Shown in pieces: positions 12,363 to 22,664 of a DNA stretch of 64,000 bases; within the stretch, counting starts at the first letter, position 1, and each line of letters starts with the position of its first letter. The notes beneath the pieces are model-generated. The model had not been told where the DNA came from and did not search any database. It was given only the letters and a program-made list of their open reading frames with translations. Location of the stretch: positions 5,287,497-5,351,496 of the forward strand of contig NW_004955470.1 in the NCBI RefSeq assembly GCF_000276665.1, given 5' to 3'. Position numbers and translations under genes: made by a program. Source of the stretch: Chinchilla lanigera (lineage: Eukaryota; Chordata; Mammalia; Rodentia; Chinchillidae).

Positions 12363-12464
12363 CTGGGGAAACTGAAGCCACTAGTGGTAACCAGCCAAGG
12401 CTCTGAATTAGCAAATACTTGCAGCCTTGTCCACCTGAGCTCCCAAGGACTGCACAGTGAGTCA

Positions 12465-12560
12465 CCTGAGAGCCATCTCTAAAGACTTTTATGAATGACC
12501 TGGGGATGGGCTAGACTGTGTTACATTCCCCAGGTGACTCCAGTGTGTAGAGTTAAGGAG
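12465..12560 (+). repeat. Possible MER5-type DNA transposon fragment
   Basis: A 'gagtcacctgagag' left part and a 'ttccccaggtgactccagtgtgtag' right part give the 'cacctgg...ccaggtg' symmetry of MER5-like hAT elements. Confidence 0.4.
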
Positions 12561-12562
12561 TC

Positions 12563-13340
12563 ACAGGCCCAGCCCTTTCTATGAAGCCCCACCCTTGCTG
12601 AGCTACCCCTACACTGCACTCTCGACTCCCTGACTTGAGTCAACACACTTCCTCCTCCTCACCCAGTGGAGCTCGCTCATAGGTCCTCATCAACAAGAAA
12701 CAGTTTTCCAGGTGGAAAGCTATCTTTTTAGATGTGGGGGAGGGAGCAGAGTAAAAAGAGCCTCCCTCCCCTCCCAGCACATCTCTGTAAGTGATCCAGT
12801 GCAGAATCACTCCGGAGGAGAGGGCCAGTCATGAGGGGCCAAAGTAGGAAGTGTTTCAACATTAACTAGAGCAGAGACACAGTAACACCACCAACCACAC
12901 AGAAGCAGCAGGAAGGTGACAGGTGCTGGGCGGAGAGGCTATATAAAACAGCTGGAGATGTGAGCACCTCCAAGTTGTGACAGAGACCTTGGGGCTACCC
13001 GAGGTCACCCACGGAGGGCTATGGGTGCCCCTTCAGCCCAGCTTGAGGGTGTGGACAGCAGTCTGTGCAGTGTGAGCCCTGAGGTGGATCTCACACTAGG
13101 AGAAAACAGACTAAAAGAGCCCCAGCTTTTTCCACCTCCTTCCTCTGCCTCGAAGGCATTGGGAGTACATGCCGCATGGCTCAACACCACTATGATTCAC
13201 ACTTTTCAACAGCTGCCATGTCCTTAACAAGACTGTAAGCAATCCAGAAGACAGAGACTGGTACTTACGTGTCATTATTGCCTTCCCATTGGTCACTGGC
13301 TCTGGGATTTTATAGACACCTCTAACCATGCATCATAAAA
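12563..13340. other. Unassigned DNA with a TATA-like site
   Basis: No repeat is recognised. A small plus-strand frame (13021-13227, 68 codons) follows the TATA-like site at 12940 but has no recognisable homology. Confidence 0.3.
12940..12948 (+). promoter_or_regulatory. TATA-box-like site, candidate only
   Basis: TATATAAAA sits in otherwise GC-balanced single-copy-looking DNA, preceded by a GGGCGG GC-box-like hexamer at 12929-12934 and followed by a CAGCTG E-box. The spacing would put a start site near 12970. There is no transcript evidence, and the match alone is weak. Confidence 0.2.
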
Positions 13341-13344
13341 TGTG

Positions 13345-13885
13345 TCCTCAGCACCTTCCAGCTATGGGCACTGTTCTAGGTGCCTGGGGCACAACAGTGA
13401 CTGCAGAGGAAAGGATCGGCTGCAAAGAGGTTATAGCCTAGATCTTGGGCTAATATGACACAGGGTGCCAAGTGCCAGACAGAACAGGAGGGCTTTGAGG
13501 ACAGGAAGGGAGGATGCTCAGCCCAGACGGAAGGAAAAGCGGACAGAAAATGGACAGATAAATAGAAAATCTGCCAAATTCCACGTGTGATGGTGATGTG
13601 GGGCAGGATTCTGAGCACAGGGGAACAGCATATGCAAAGACCCAGAGGCAAGAGAGGACATGATCTGTTCAGTGCAGTGTAAGAAGTTCAGTATCACTGG
13701 GGTCCTGAGGGTGGGCTGGGGCCAGGGAAGAGAACTAAGCAAGATAAACAGAAGGAAGAGAAGAAAACTATTTCAGGCTAATCAAGCCATCTTTATGCAT
13801 GTGAACTCTATTGTAAAGGTAACAGGAACATGACACACTTCTCAGCAGGAGAGTCACATGATCAAATGTGAGCACTAGGAAGATG
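13345..13885 (-). repeat. L2 LINE 3' fragment
   Basis: The plus strand shows the antisense L2 series: 'gggcactgttctaggtgcctgggg', 'ggggaacagcatatgcaaagacccagaggcaag', 'gttcagtgcagtgtaag', and 'gcaggagagtcacatgatc' at the end. Divergence is high, as expected for L2. Confidence 0.8.
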
Positions 13886-13897
13886 CTCATGGTTACA

Positions 13898-14200
13898 GGG
13901 CTTCTGTGTCCCTCCCCCAAATTCACAAGTAGAAATCATAGCCCCTAAGGAGACGGTGCTAGGAGGTGGGGCTTTCTGGGGTGATTAGGTCATGACAGCA
14001 GGTATGACTTTTTTGTATGAGGTCAGTGTCCTTGAGACTCTGCCGAGCTCCCCTGCCCCATATGAGGTTAGAGAGAAGACCGCCATCTGTGAAGCAGGCA
14101 GCCGAGTAGGAATCAAATCTGCTGGCTCCTTGACCTTGGACTTCCAGCCTCTAGAACACTGAGAAATAAATCTGCTGTTTCTCATTTTCCTCAATCTATA
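13898..14200 (+). repeat. MaLR (MLT1-type) solo LTR
   Basis: The series 'tgtgtccctcccccaaattcac', 'tgctaggaggtggggc', 'gtcatgacagcagg', 'tgaccttggacttccagcctctagaac', 'gagaaataaatctgctgtttc' is diagnostic of sense MLT1 LTRs, including the AATAAA signal. Confidence 0.85.
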
Positions 14201-14780
14201 CGGCCCAAAAGAGCAAAACTAGAATTGAACCTAGGGTGGAGGGGCTGCTGCGGGAGGTCTGGGCTGTTTAGAAGAGAAAATACACAGGACATGAAGCCTG
14301 AGGTAGGGCTGGAAAGCTGGTGAGGGGCACCAAGGCTGGACCCCAGCTCCAAAGGTGAGCAAGCGAGTGGAAAGTGGAAACAAGGTACCACCATGCTGGA
14401 GACAGAACGAGGGCTCAACCACAGTGCAGGATAAGAGCACAACTTCAGGGCAGAAAATAGTTCAAAGGAACAAGTCAAAGGCTGCAAAGGTTCTGACTCG
14501 GTCAGTTTCATATAAGCAAACACATCCATGTAAACACTCATACAATGCTTCCCAGACAAAGACATCCCGTGAGTGGCCAATATTTCCACCTGCACCCGGA
14601 CCCTACATGCACACTCTTTAAGGGCAGGTCTGCAGCAGAGGTGCAAACACCAGGATCTATTTTTATATAGCAGAGGAAAGCAGTGAGCCCTGGGCTGGGG
14701 ATGTTTCTAAACTCAGTACAGATGAGGTGACTTCCAGGGGGACATGTGGATCAGTAACTACGCCATTCAGGCACTGCTAA
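14201..14780. other. Unassigned DNA
   Basis: No family is recognised. A minus-strand open frame of 151 codons (14191-14646) shares its DNA with a shorter frame in another register and shows no domain, so it is taken as chance. Confidence 0.35.
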
Positions 14781-14784
14781 ACCT

Positions 14785-15175
14785 TCTGGTATTATTTATT
14801 TTTATTTTTAAATGATCATGCTATAACTCTAACTTGTTTTTGGCGTACAGCTCTGTGCGTTTTGACACATGTAGTCATGTGGCCACCACCTGGGTAGTGG
14901 CGATGGGTACAGAACTGTTCTGTCACTCCCCAAAACACCTCCCCCGCCTGCTCACTTAGAGCGGCACGCCACCCCTCCCGCACCCCTGACAACCATGGAT
15001 CTGTTCTCCATCGCTCATGTTCTGTCTTTTCCAGAATGCCACAGAAATGGAATTGTACAGTATGTAACATTTTGAGACTGGCTTCTTTCACCGAGCATGA
15101 TGTTTTTGAGAGGCATCCAAGCTGCTGCCTGTATAGGTGCTTTGTCCCTTTCGCTCACTGGCACCGAATAGGAAA
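14785..15175 (-). repeat. L1M 3'-end fragment
   Basis: The plus strand reads as antisense L1: 'tagtcatgtggccaccacc', 'cccctgacaaccatggatctg', 'ttccagaatgccacagaaatggaattgtacagtatg', 'ggcttctttcaccgagcatgatg'. These are the complements of the 'cttagcataatg' region of old L1 ORF2/3' UTR. Confidence 0.8.
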
Positions 15176-15179
15176 GCAC

Positions 15180-16710
15180 TGGCAGCGCCGCTAAAAATAC
15201 ATTCGCCTTGCTCCTTTCAGCACCTACACTTTGTCTTGCAGAGATACCAAAGACACTGCCTCTGTCCCAGGTGCCCGGATCACAGCGCAGCAAATTCATA
15301 GCTTGGAATACATAGAAAACAAGTGACTTCTGCTGAAACACATTAGCAAAACACAAAAGCCCAGCAGGTTTCGTGTGACATGACTTTTTCTGGCCATTTT
15401 TAAGGTCTAAAGCAGGGATGCTCCTTATAATCCAATTTTAAAAAGCAGCCTTTATTTTACACATTTGTGATCTAACAGGAGAGATATGGGCAAGTCTCAG
15501 CAATTAAGCAGTTTTTCCTACTATTCTCCTTACAGCGGGAAGGGACCAGGATTGCATATCAATCATGCACTGTGCTGGTCACAGAATCCTGAGCTAGGGG
15601 CAGCTCTGGCTGGCACTCTGGCTGGACAAGGGATTGAGCAAATGCCAGCGGGTGCCCCCTCTGTGCACAGCGCAATGTTGCACCCTCCTGGCCACATGGG
15701 CGTAGTCCGAGATCACCCACAACCCGGTGTTTTACTTCCCTCACTGCACCTTGCACAGGTTTTATTAACATCACGATGCTCCCTAAGCTCTCCCTCTCTG
15801 CAGGATGGGTTGGGAACCCTCAAACCAGTGCAGAAAGAAGCTGGTATGATTATACAGTTTGCCATGCACAGTCCATGGAAATCGGAATTTATAGGTAACA
15901 GATCAAGAGTGGATTGTATTTGGGTTTGGCTACTACAAAGATGAAGAGACCAAGACTCTGGAAGCAGCCAGTGGAAAATTCTCATGTGAATTCTTGGCTA
16001 AAATCAGGGGCTTTCTTGCTGTTGTCGCTACTATTTCACACTAGAAATGAAAAATCAGTCAAGAATAAACACTCCTTTAAAGAGCCCTGGGCAAGCTAAC
16101 TTGTTAGGGGTGTGCTGGCTTCCAAGAGTTTTAAGCACATAGCCCTCATTTCCCCAAGATCCTGGGGAGAAAAGATGTGTCTCCAACAGAAGCATCCAAT
16201 CATGGTGTGATGCGAAGAATGGCAAACACGAGGCTCAGGTGATAAAAGCCACAGCAGTTCAGAAAGCAGAGGGAGGGCCAGAACGGCTGGCCAGCTTTCT
16301 CTTCTTGAGCAGGCAGGTCCACTTTCCTGGCCAATGTGTGTGTCCCCAGGGCCCAGGACACACACCTGACCGTGAGAGTGCGGCTCCTGCCACAGGGCCT
16401 TGTCTGCCCATTCTACCGCAGTGCCTGCAGCTCCCACAGGGTCCAGAGACTAGCAGGGACACCAGGCACTCAAATGTCTTCCTGACCAGCCTGAGCCTTG
16501 CTGCCTCCTCTGTCCCATTGGAACAGTACATATGGAGCCAAACTGGAGCCTCTGCAGATGGGTGGAAGGGGCCCACTGCCTGGTCACCAGGTACACAAAG
16601 CCAAGTGCGATAGAAGTACTGTGCTAAAGGGCAGAAGGGCACAGTATACTCAGGCCTAGAACAGCAAAAGCCCATGAAAAGGAAGACAACCTTTCCTTTT
16701 GGTTGTTTTG
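15180..16710. other. Unassigned DNA
   Basis: No repeat family or splice-bounded exon can be supported. Open frames of 113-174 codons occur on both strands of the same DNA and look accidental. Confidence 0.35.
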
Positions 16711-16713
16711 TTT

Positions 16714-16872
16714 CTCCTTTTTTGTAGTACAGTACTGGGGATTTAAATCCAGAGCTTCTGCACTGAGCTACACCCACACACATACCCCTTCTTTTTTATT
16801 TTGAGACAGGATCTTGCCATCCTTCTGCCTCAGAGGGCTGGGATCACAGGCATGCAAAACACCTAGCTTGCT
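16714..16872 (-). repeat. B1-dID dimeric SINE (degraded)
   Basis: On the plus strand a T-rich end is followed by an antisense ID part ('agtactggggatttaaatcc...gagctacacccac') and then an antisense B1 part ('ttttgagacaggatcttg...gctgggatcacaggcatg'). B1 head plus ID tail in one unit is the B1-dID layout. Confidence 0.75.
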
Positions 16873-17057
16873 TTTTTTTTTCTTAAATAGAAGAATGCGT
16901 ATACCTTTGCCAGGAAACAACTTCCTTCTACAAGGAGAAAGACAGAAACTGAAATCTAGGACGGAGTCACAGTGAACAGCCGCCTGAGTGATACTAGTCC
17001 ACTTTCCTGTCACTGGGGCACAATACTGGACCCTCACAACCTAGAGGAGAAGTTTCC

Positions 17058-17182
17058 CCGGGGGTGGTGGCACATGCTGTAATGCCAGTACTCAGTATCA
17101 TGAGTCCAAGGTCAGCCTGGGCTACCCAGTGAGTTCAAGGCCAGCCTGGCTTACACAGCAAGACCCTATCTCAAAAAAAATA
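17058..17182 (+). repeat. B1 SINE
   Basis: The head 'gggtggtggcacatgctgtaatgcc' is followed by the duplicated 'aaggtcagcctgggctacc / aaggccagcctggcttacac' unit and a 'gaccctatctcaaaaaaaa' tail. It abuts the MaLR provirus and has cut into the end of its left LTR. Confidence 0.9.
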
Positions 17183-17183
17183 C

Positions 17184-17453
17184 AGCTTAAAATTTAAAAA
17201 GGCAGGGAGGTTTAATTTGGCTAACAATTTCAGGCAATTCAGTCCATGCTGAGCTGGGTCCAAAGGAGAAACACCATGCCATAAGGGCATGACAGAGCAA
17301 AGATATTCAGTTCATGGCAACCAGGAGGCAGAGCAGGGGAAGAGCCATGGGGGAAGGGGTGAGGAACCAGGTACACCCAGAAATGTGTTCCACCAATTCC
17401 CTGGGGAGGCTCCCAAGCCAATCATTTGACATCATCAAATTTAACCATCACAT
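17184..17453 (-). repeat. 3' LTR of the MaLR provirus
   Basis: Antisense LTR with 'ttcagtccatgctgagctggg', 'ttcatggcaaccaggaggcagagcagggg' and an 'aatttaaccatcaca' end. The same landmarks recur in the partner LTR at 19.0-19.4 kb. Its outer end is missing, next to the B1. Confidence 0.8.
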
Positions 17454-19006
17454 CTTACCCACCAATAACAAGACACCCCCTTAAATCATCCATAATGCCC
17501 AAATAATCACAGTCATAACTCCACCTAACACGGTTCAACTACTGTATATTTTATTATTATTGCATTATGTTTTATTATTATTGCATACAACCAAAAATAT
17601 AATAATCTCCTCTCCAAACGCACGACAATTCCAGTATTTTTCCAAAGTCTAAGTCCAAGTCTCTTCTGAGATTTAAGCTGTGAACCTCTGTATAAATCAA
17701 AAATAAGTTACACAATTCCAAGATATAATGGCACAGGGTAAACACTCCCATTCCAAGAGGGAAGAATAGGGGAATAAAAAAGAATTGGACTAACGCAAGA
17801 CCAAAAAACCCACCAGGGAAAACAATAAGTCCCATAAGTCCCTATCTGGTGTCAGGGGAACACAGTGGTGAGAAGTAAGTTCCAGAGACCTTGGGTGGCC
17901 CCACACCTGCGGCTTTGCTGGTTGCAGCCCACCAGGCCTCTCCTTTGGTCTTGCTTCACTCACAGCCTGCAGCTTTTCTTAGCAGAAATCCCATGTTCCT
18001 GCCATTTCAACTTCCTGGTGGCTCTACTATACCTTAAGGCTTCATTCCCACAGCTCCATGCATGGCCCTCTCAGAGAGGCTCCTTGTCTGGCTTCCCAGG
18101 GCTCCCTTTGAAATCTGTGTAGAAGCCTTCCCGAGCCCACAGCTCTTGCATTCTGCATGCTAGTAAAGTTAGCACCATAATGACACCAAGGTCATCCTGC
18201 CCCCCTGAGTAGTAGCTGGGCTGCTTTGGACCATGGATGCCAGGCCTGAGTGCCTGGATAGTGAAATGAGTCCCAGGGAACCAATTCCCTAGAAGGCCCT
18301 TCTTGAGTAGGCATGCCAGGCATTCTCTTCTCAAATGAAAGGTTTGTACTTTTATATGCTGGAGCCTGTGATGGGTGAGGTTTTACTGATTTCTTAATGC
18401 CCTCAAGGCACCTTTTTTCTTGTTCCTGTAGAAGTACTTGGGTTCTTTTTAATGGTGCAAATCTCATCAGCAACCATACTTCTTTTGCCCACAACTTTAC
18501 ATGTGGTCTCTTATGGGCCAAAATTTAAGTTCTTCAAAATTTTCTGCTCTTTTCTCCCCAATTCTCACTATAATTCTGGTTAAAAGCAGCCAGCAGTACC
18601 CACGCTAAAGTCTGAATGTTGGGCTGCCTTGAAATTTTCTCCACTGGGTTAGTTAATCCACCACCCTTAATCTCAGTCTCCCACAAAGTCTTAGGACATG
18701 GGCAAAATTTTCTGCCAGAGTGCAACACACATGCTCTTTAGTTCAATTGCCAATAGAATCCTTGTTTCCAAAGGAATCCTCCTGAGCCTTTAGTGTCTAT
18801 ATACCTATCAGCATTTTTGTCTTCTAACCCTCAACAAAAATCATCCATCAGGCTCTGCTTACAAGGACTTCTCTAGCCCACATTTTCAAACCTTTCCAAA
18901 CTTCTCCCATAAACCAGTTCCAAAGGCTTCTAAACCACACAGTCAGATAGAGTCAGAGCAACAACCCCACACTCAGTACAAATTTTCTGTATCAATCACT
19001 TTACCA
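17454..19006 (-). repeat. MaLR internal region (THE1/MST-int-like)
   Basis: The plus strand follows the antisense MaLR internal consensus in order: 'aagtctaagtccaagtctcttctgag', 'gatataatggcacagggtaaacactcccattcc', 'acacctgcggctttgctggttgcagccc', 'cctgtgatgggtgaggttttactg', 'gggcaaaattttctgccag', 'ctatcagcatttttg', 'aaaccagttccaaaggcttc' and 'actcagtacaaattttctgta', the last lying next to the 5' LTR. MaLR internals are about 1.5 kb and have no gag-pol, which fits the length here. It contains no coding capacity. Confidence 0.8.
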
Positions 19007-19402
19007 TCACAGGGGGAAAATACCCAACACACCCAACTTAAAGGAAGAGAGGTTTATTTTGGCTCATGTCTTTCATGGGTTCAGTCCATAACTGGCTGGC
19101 TCCAGGGCAGAAATGGCATGGTGAAAGAGTATGGCAAAGGAAAGCTGCACAGCTCATGGCAGCCAGGAGGCAGAGAGAATAGGGAGGAGCTAGAGACAAG
19201 GACACACCTTCCTATGTCACAACCCAGAGTGACCCACCCCAGAGTGACCCACCCCTTTGGATGCCACCTCTTAATAGCACATTTCAGCTATGAACTTCAT
19301 CCACAGGTAAGTACAGTGTTCCCATGATCCAACCACCTTCCAAAAGCTCCACTCTGAATACATGAGATTTTGGGGGGACATTCTAGATTTAAACCATAAC
19401 AT
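19007..19402 (-). repeat. 5' LTR of the MaLR provirus
   Basis: Antisense LTR: 'gaagagaggtttattttggctc', 'gggttcagtccataactggctggctcc', 'ggaggcagagagaatagggagg', ending 'ctagatttaaaccataaca'. It contains a 15-base tandem duplication (CCAGAGTGACCCAC at 19224 and 19239). With the left LTR it brackets the internal region. Confidence 0.8.
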
Positions 19403-19639
19403 TCATGGTGACCGGAACAATCCCAGTTATAGTCCATAGCTACCTCAAAAACGCAGACACTAGAAACACCTCTCTCATTCAACCTAAGAGGTCCCTGTGC
19501 ATAGAGGAGCGGCCCTGTTGACTTCTGCTGCCCCAAGGCAGAATGTTGTAGAGAACGTGAAATTCACTGCCATGGTGTGAGCCAGCTCATCCAACCCCAA
19601 CAAGTCTGTGCAGCCACTTGTCTCCCATGGTCTGCGGGT

Positions 19640-20130
19640 CCATCAACAAGTACCCTAAGGGCCTCTGGGGGCCCAGCATGATGCTAGCCACTGGGAAACA
19701 CAAGAGGGTGAGACAAGGTCTCAGCCTTAAAGCATTTCTTGTTTTAAAAAATGTACAAATATTTAACAAGCATCTCAGTATAGAAAAAATATATGAGTTC
19801 TAAAAACTTGTGGTTTAATAGCAGAAACAGTAGTTAAATGAAGCTGTAAGAGACAGAAATAAAATTCCCTCAGGCAAAACAGGAGCAGGTGCCTATGGAC
19901 ACCCCAGTGGATGAAACTGCTGTAGGTTTGAACTCTGGGGACAGAAGCTCAGCCCTGAAGGACAATGGACAGGTGAGGAATGGGATGATGGTGGCACCAC
20001 AGGCATGGGAGACACCTGAGTACAGGGCAGAGATGGCAAAGAGCAAGATGTGCTCAACATGTACAGTGGTCCCACTGGACTGGGCGAACTCAGGTGTCTA
20101 AGGAGGGGAAAAAAAAGCAACAGCTGGGAG
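19640..20130 (-). repeat. L2 LINE fragment
   Basis: The order 'cagcatgatgctagccactggg', 'tctcagccttaaagcatttc', 'tcagccctgaaggacaatggacaggtgagg', 'atgtgctcaacatgtacagtgg' matches antisense L2. It is old and indel-rich. Confidence 0.65.
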
Positions 20131-20344
20131 GGCCAGAGCAGGGCTAAGGATGGAGGGTCTGAGGCAAGGCCCTGGGGGAAAGGTGTTTGGGAAATCTCAG
20201 CCCAGCAGGAAAGCAGGGCTGCACTGAAGACCCAGGGAGGGAGGCGGCCTGGCCTCCCCTACAGCCACAACCAGACCACAAATTCTACCCACAACACCCT
20301 CTGTGATGCCTGCCTCTCCTGACTTTCCAAAGTAGCATGGGCAG

Positions 20345-20712
20345 GGTTACGGTTGGTGTCTAGATGTCCCCCCAAAGCCTCATGCAGTCATGGGTGTGGG
20401 GTTCTAGAGTTTGTGACTGATCCATGGTTCAATGCTGGGATTATGGGTGTGAGTGTTACATCCATCCTGGGGAGGGTAGCCTGCTTACAGTACAAGGGAG
20501 GGGAAGAGGCTTGCTCTCTCTCTTCTCCCCTTTTGCTTTTGTTGCTTTTGCTGTTTTCTGCTGCCATTAACTATTGCCCTCTGCCACACCACACTGCCTT
20601 AGAATCAGCCGATTATGGACTGAAACCCCCACCAACTTTGAACTAAATAACCTTTCTCTCTTTAATTTGGGTGTCGGATATTTTGTCTCAGCAATGAGGG
20701 AAAAGTAGCCAT
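20345..20712 (+). repeat. MaLR solo LTR
   Basis: It reads 'ggtgtctagatgtccccccaaagcc', 'gatccatggttcaatgctggg', 'gattatggactgaaaccccc', 'ctttgaactaaataaccttt', and ends 'gggaaaagtagccatgaca'. It is near-complete and the best local reference for the shorter copies at 32.3 and 51.8 kb. Confidence 0.85.
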
Positions 20713-21185
20713 GACAGCCAGTAGGCAAAAACAAAAGAGCAGGGGCAGGAGCCTGTCTGCTGGGGCACGTGCACGCACGTGGAAGGTGGTAAGGCTGTTG
20801 AAAGAGTGCCACTGCTGTTTGTCACCTCTTCTGCCCCAAGAGACGAGTGGGCAGGCCTCCCAAGAGAACCAAGCACACTTCTGCCATCCCATCTTGGCAC
20901 CCCAAACATGACGTGGGGACCCAGGCCTGGCCACCGAGGAAGCCCAGCCTCCCGCTAAGAAGCCCTGTAGGGCCCAGCAAGCACTTGGGGACTCAGGTGT
21001 GGCTGCTGGGGTGGGGCTTTGCCTTCGAAAGATCAGATCCTGGGCTCCCTCTTCAGGAGCCGGCCAGGTGGCGGGCAGAGGGAGGGACACTGCCCCCTCT
21101 TCACTCTCAGGACAGGAAGTGACTCCACAAGTCACAGGGCTGGGTCACAGGAGGTGGGGTTTTGTGAGCACTGGGGCTTCACTGG
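20713..21185. other. Unassigned GC-rich DNA
   Basis: Five or more overlapping open frames lie in both directions and none has a recognisable protein. A sequence of alternating ACGTGCACGCACGTG at 20766-20780 is the only small oddity. Confidence 0.35.
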
Positions 21186-21189
21186 GCCC

Positions 21190-21350
21190 CAGTTTCCATC
21201 TTGATTCTACACTGAGAGCACAGTGACCTGGGACACGTCCTTCAGCCCCCTCCCCTGTGAAAGCAGACCCCTCTTCTCAGCAGGGCTGTTGAGAATTAAA
21301 CGCCACTTGTTAGCACAGGGCCTGGCCAGAAGCAGCCTGAGGAGCCCAGA
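21190..21350 (+). repeat. MIR SINE
   Basis: 'cacagtgacctgggacacgtccttcag' and 'cagggctgttgagaattaaacg...ttagcacagggcctggcc' match the sense MIR core and 3' part. Confidence 0.7.
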
Positions 21351-21855
21351 TCTCATTAACTGCCACAGCCCAGCTACCCTGGACTCTAAGGCCCTGAGTA
21401 ATATCTATGAGGTCAGTGTTCCAGGTTTCCTCCTGAGGACACAGCCTGGCCCACAGATCACTGCTCCCCTGCAAGCAAAGGAGCACCAGAAAACATGCGG
21501 CTGAGTTTCCCACACCACCTTAGGAAAATGCCCAAACCCAGCATTCAGTGCACTCACCTAGGAGGGCATCCTGAGATAGTGAAACTCCCCCTCTCAGGGT
21601 GGGAGCACCTCAAGAGCAATTTGGGGAGCATCCTCCCGACATCAGACAGGCTTGTGGGAGGGGACCTGCAATCACATGATCTGAGCACTCATTTTGATTT
21701 TCCACAAGAATGACACCAACACAATCCTCATGGGAGACCAAATTTCAATAATTCAGAGGCCTGGGAAGAGCTCACTTGCTCCAAGCTGTGAGTCCCACGT
21801 GAACTTTCAGCACCAGTGCCCCCTTGGCCTCTGCTTCCCTTGGTGCTGTGCAGAT
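21351..21855. other. Unassigned DNA
   Basis: No family or exon is recognised. Confidence 0.35.
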
Positions 21856-21857
21856 CT

Positions 21858-22312
21858 GTATTACTCAGTTTTCCATTGCTAGAACAAAATACCTGAGGTT
21901 GGGCAATGTAGAAAGAAGAGGCTTATTTAGACCACAGCTTTGGAGGCTGAAAGTCCAAAGTCAGATGGTCCCATGTGTTTGGCCTCTGGTGACATCCTCA
22001 TGGTGGTGGCACCATAGTGGGGATGTGTACAAGAGGGATCACATGGCAAGACAAAGCCAGAGTGAGAAGGGCCCAGAGTGAGAAGGGTCTGCTCTTCTGT
22101 AATAATCCACTCTGGCGAGAACCAAGGTCTCATGAGAACTACCATAATCCCTTCCAAGCGCAGGGCCAGCACCCTCAATGGCCTAACCAATTTGCACCAA
22201 GCCCCACCTCTTAAGGGTTCCAACACCTCCTAATATCAGCACACTGAGGACACCCCTGCCAGCACATGAACCTCGGGGGTGGAGGGGACATGCTCACACT
22301 GCTAGTTTATAC
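21858..22312 (-). repeat. MaLR (MLT1-type) LTR
   Basis: Antisense series 'attactcagttttccattgctagaacaaaatacctgagg', 'ggaggctgaaagtccaaagtcag', 'ctaaccaatttgcaccaagccccacctc', 'ccaacacctcctaatatcagcacac', 'catgaacctcgggg'. A 16-base tandem duplication (CCAGAGTGAGAAGGG at 22057 and 22073) lies inside. Confidence 0.85.
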
Positions 22313-22316
22313 ACAG

Positions 22317-22662
22317 ACGTGCCCTGAGAGCCTCGAGCACTTACTTATAGGCAGGGCTTTTGGAAGGTGACAGGATTATGGGATTTCAAGCTGACCTACC
22401 ACTAGAAGTTGGGGTCTGAACTGGAGGATGTGGGTCACCATGGGTGTGGCCTAGAAGGGCTGAGCTCTCTCCCCAGCCCCCTTCTCTGCTTCCTGGCTGC
22501 CATGACTTCAGCATTTCTCCAATGCCCAAGCCCTGCCACCCTGCCATGACCTATGCAAGGACTGAACCTTCTAGAACGTGAGCCTAAATAACCCTGTCCT
22601 CCCTTTAATTGCAGGTATCGGGTCCTGTATCCCAGTGACGGGGAAAATAACTAAGACACAAA
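22317..22662 (+). repeat. MaLR LTR, opposite in orientation to its neighbour
   Basis: Sense series: 'gggcttttggaaggtgacaggattatgg', 'ctctgcttcctggctgccatgac', 'aggactgaaccttctagaacgtgagcctaaataacc', 'gaaaataactaagaca'. It begins within a few bases of the antisense LTR to its left. Confidence 0.8.
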
Positions 22663-22664
22663 GC

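Noticed and set aside
20766..20780. ACGTGCACGCACGTG palindrome-like string as a regulatory site
   Set aside because: It is a short alternating purine/pyrimidine run with an isolated E-box-like CACGTG-type match and no supporting context.
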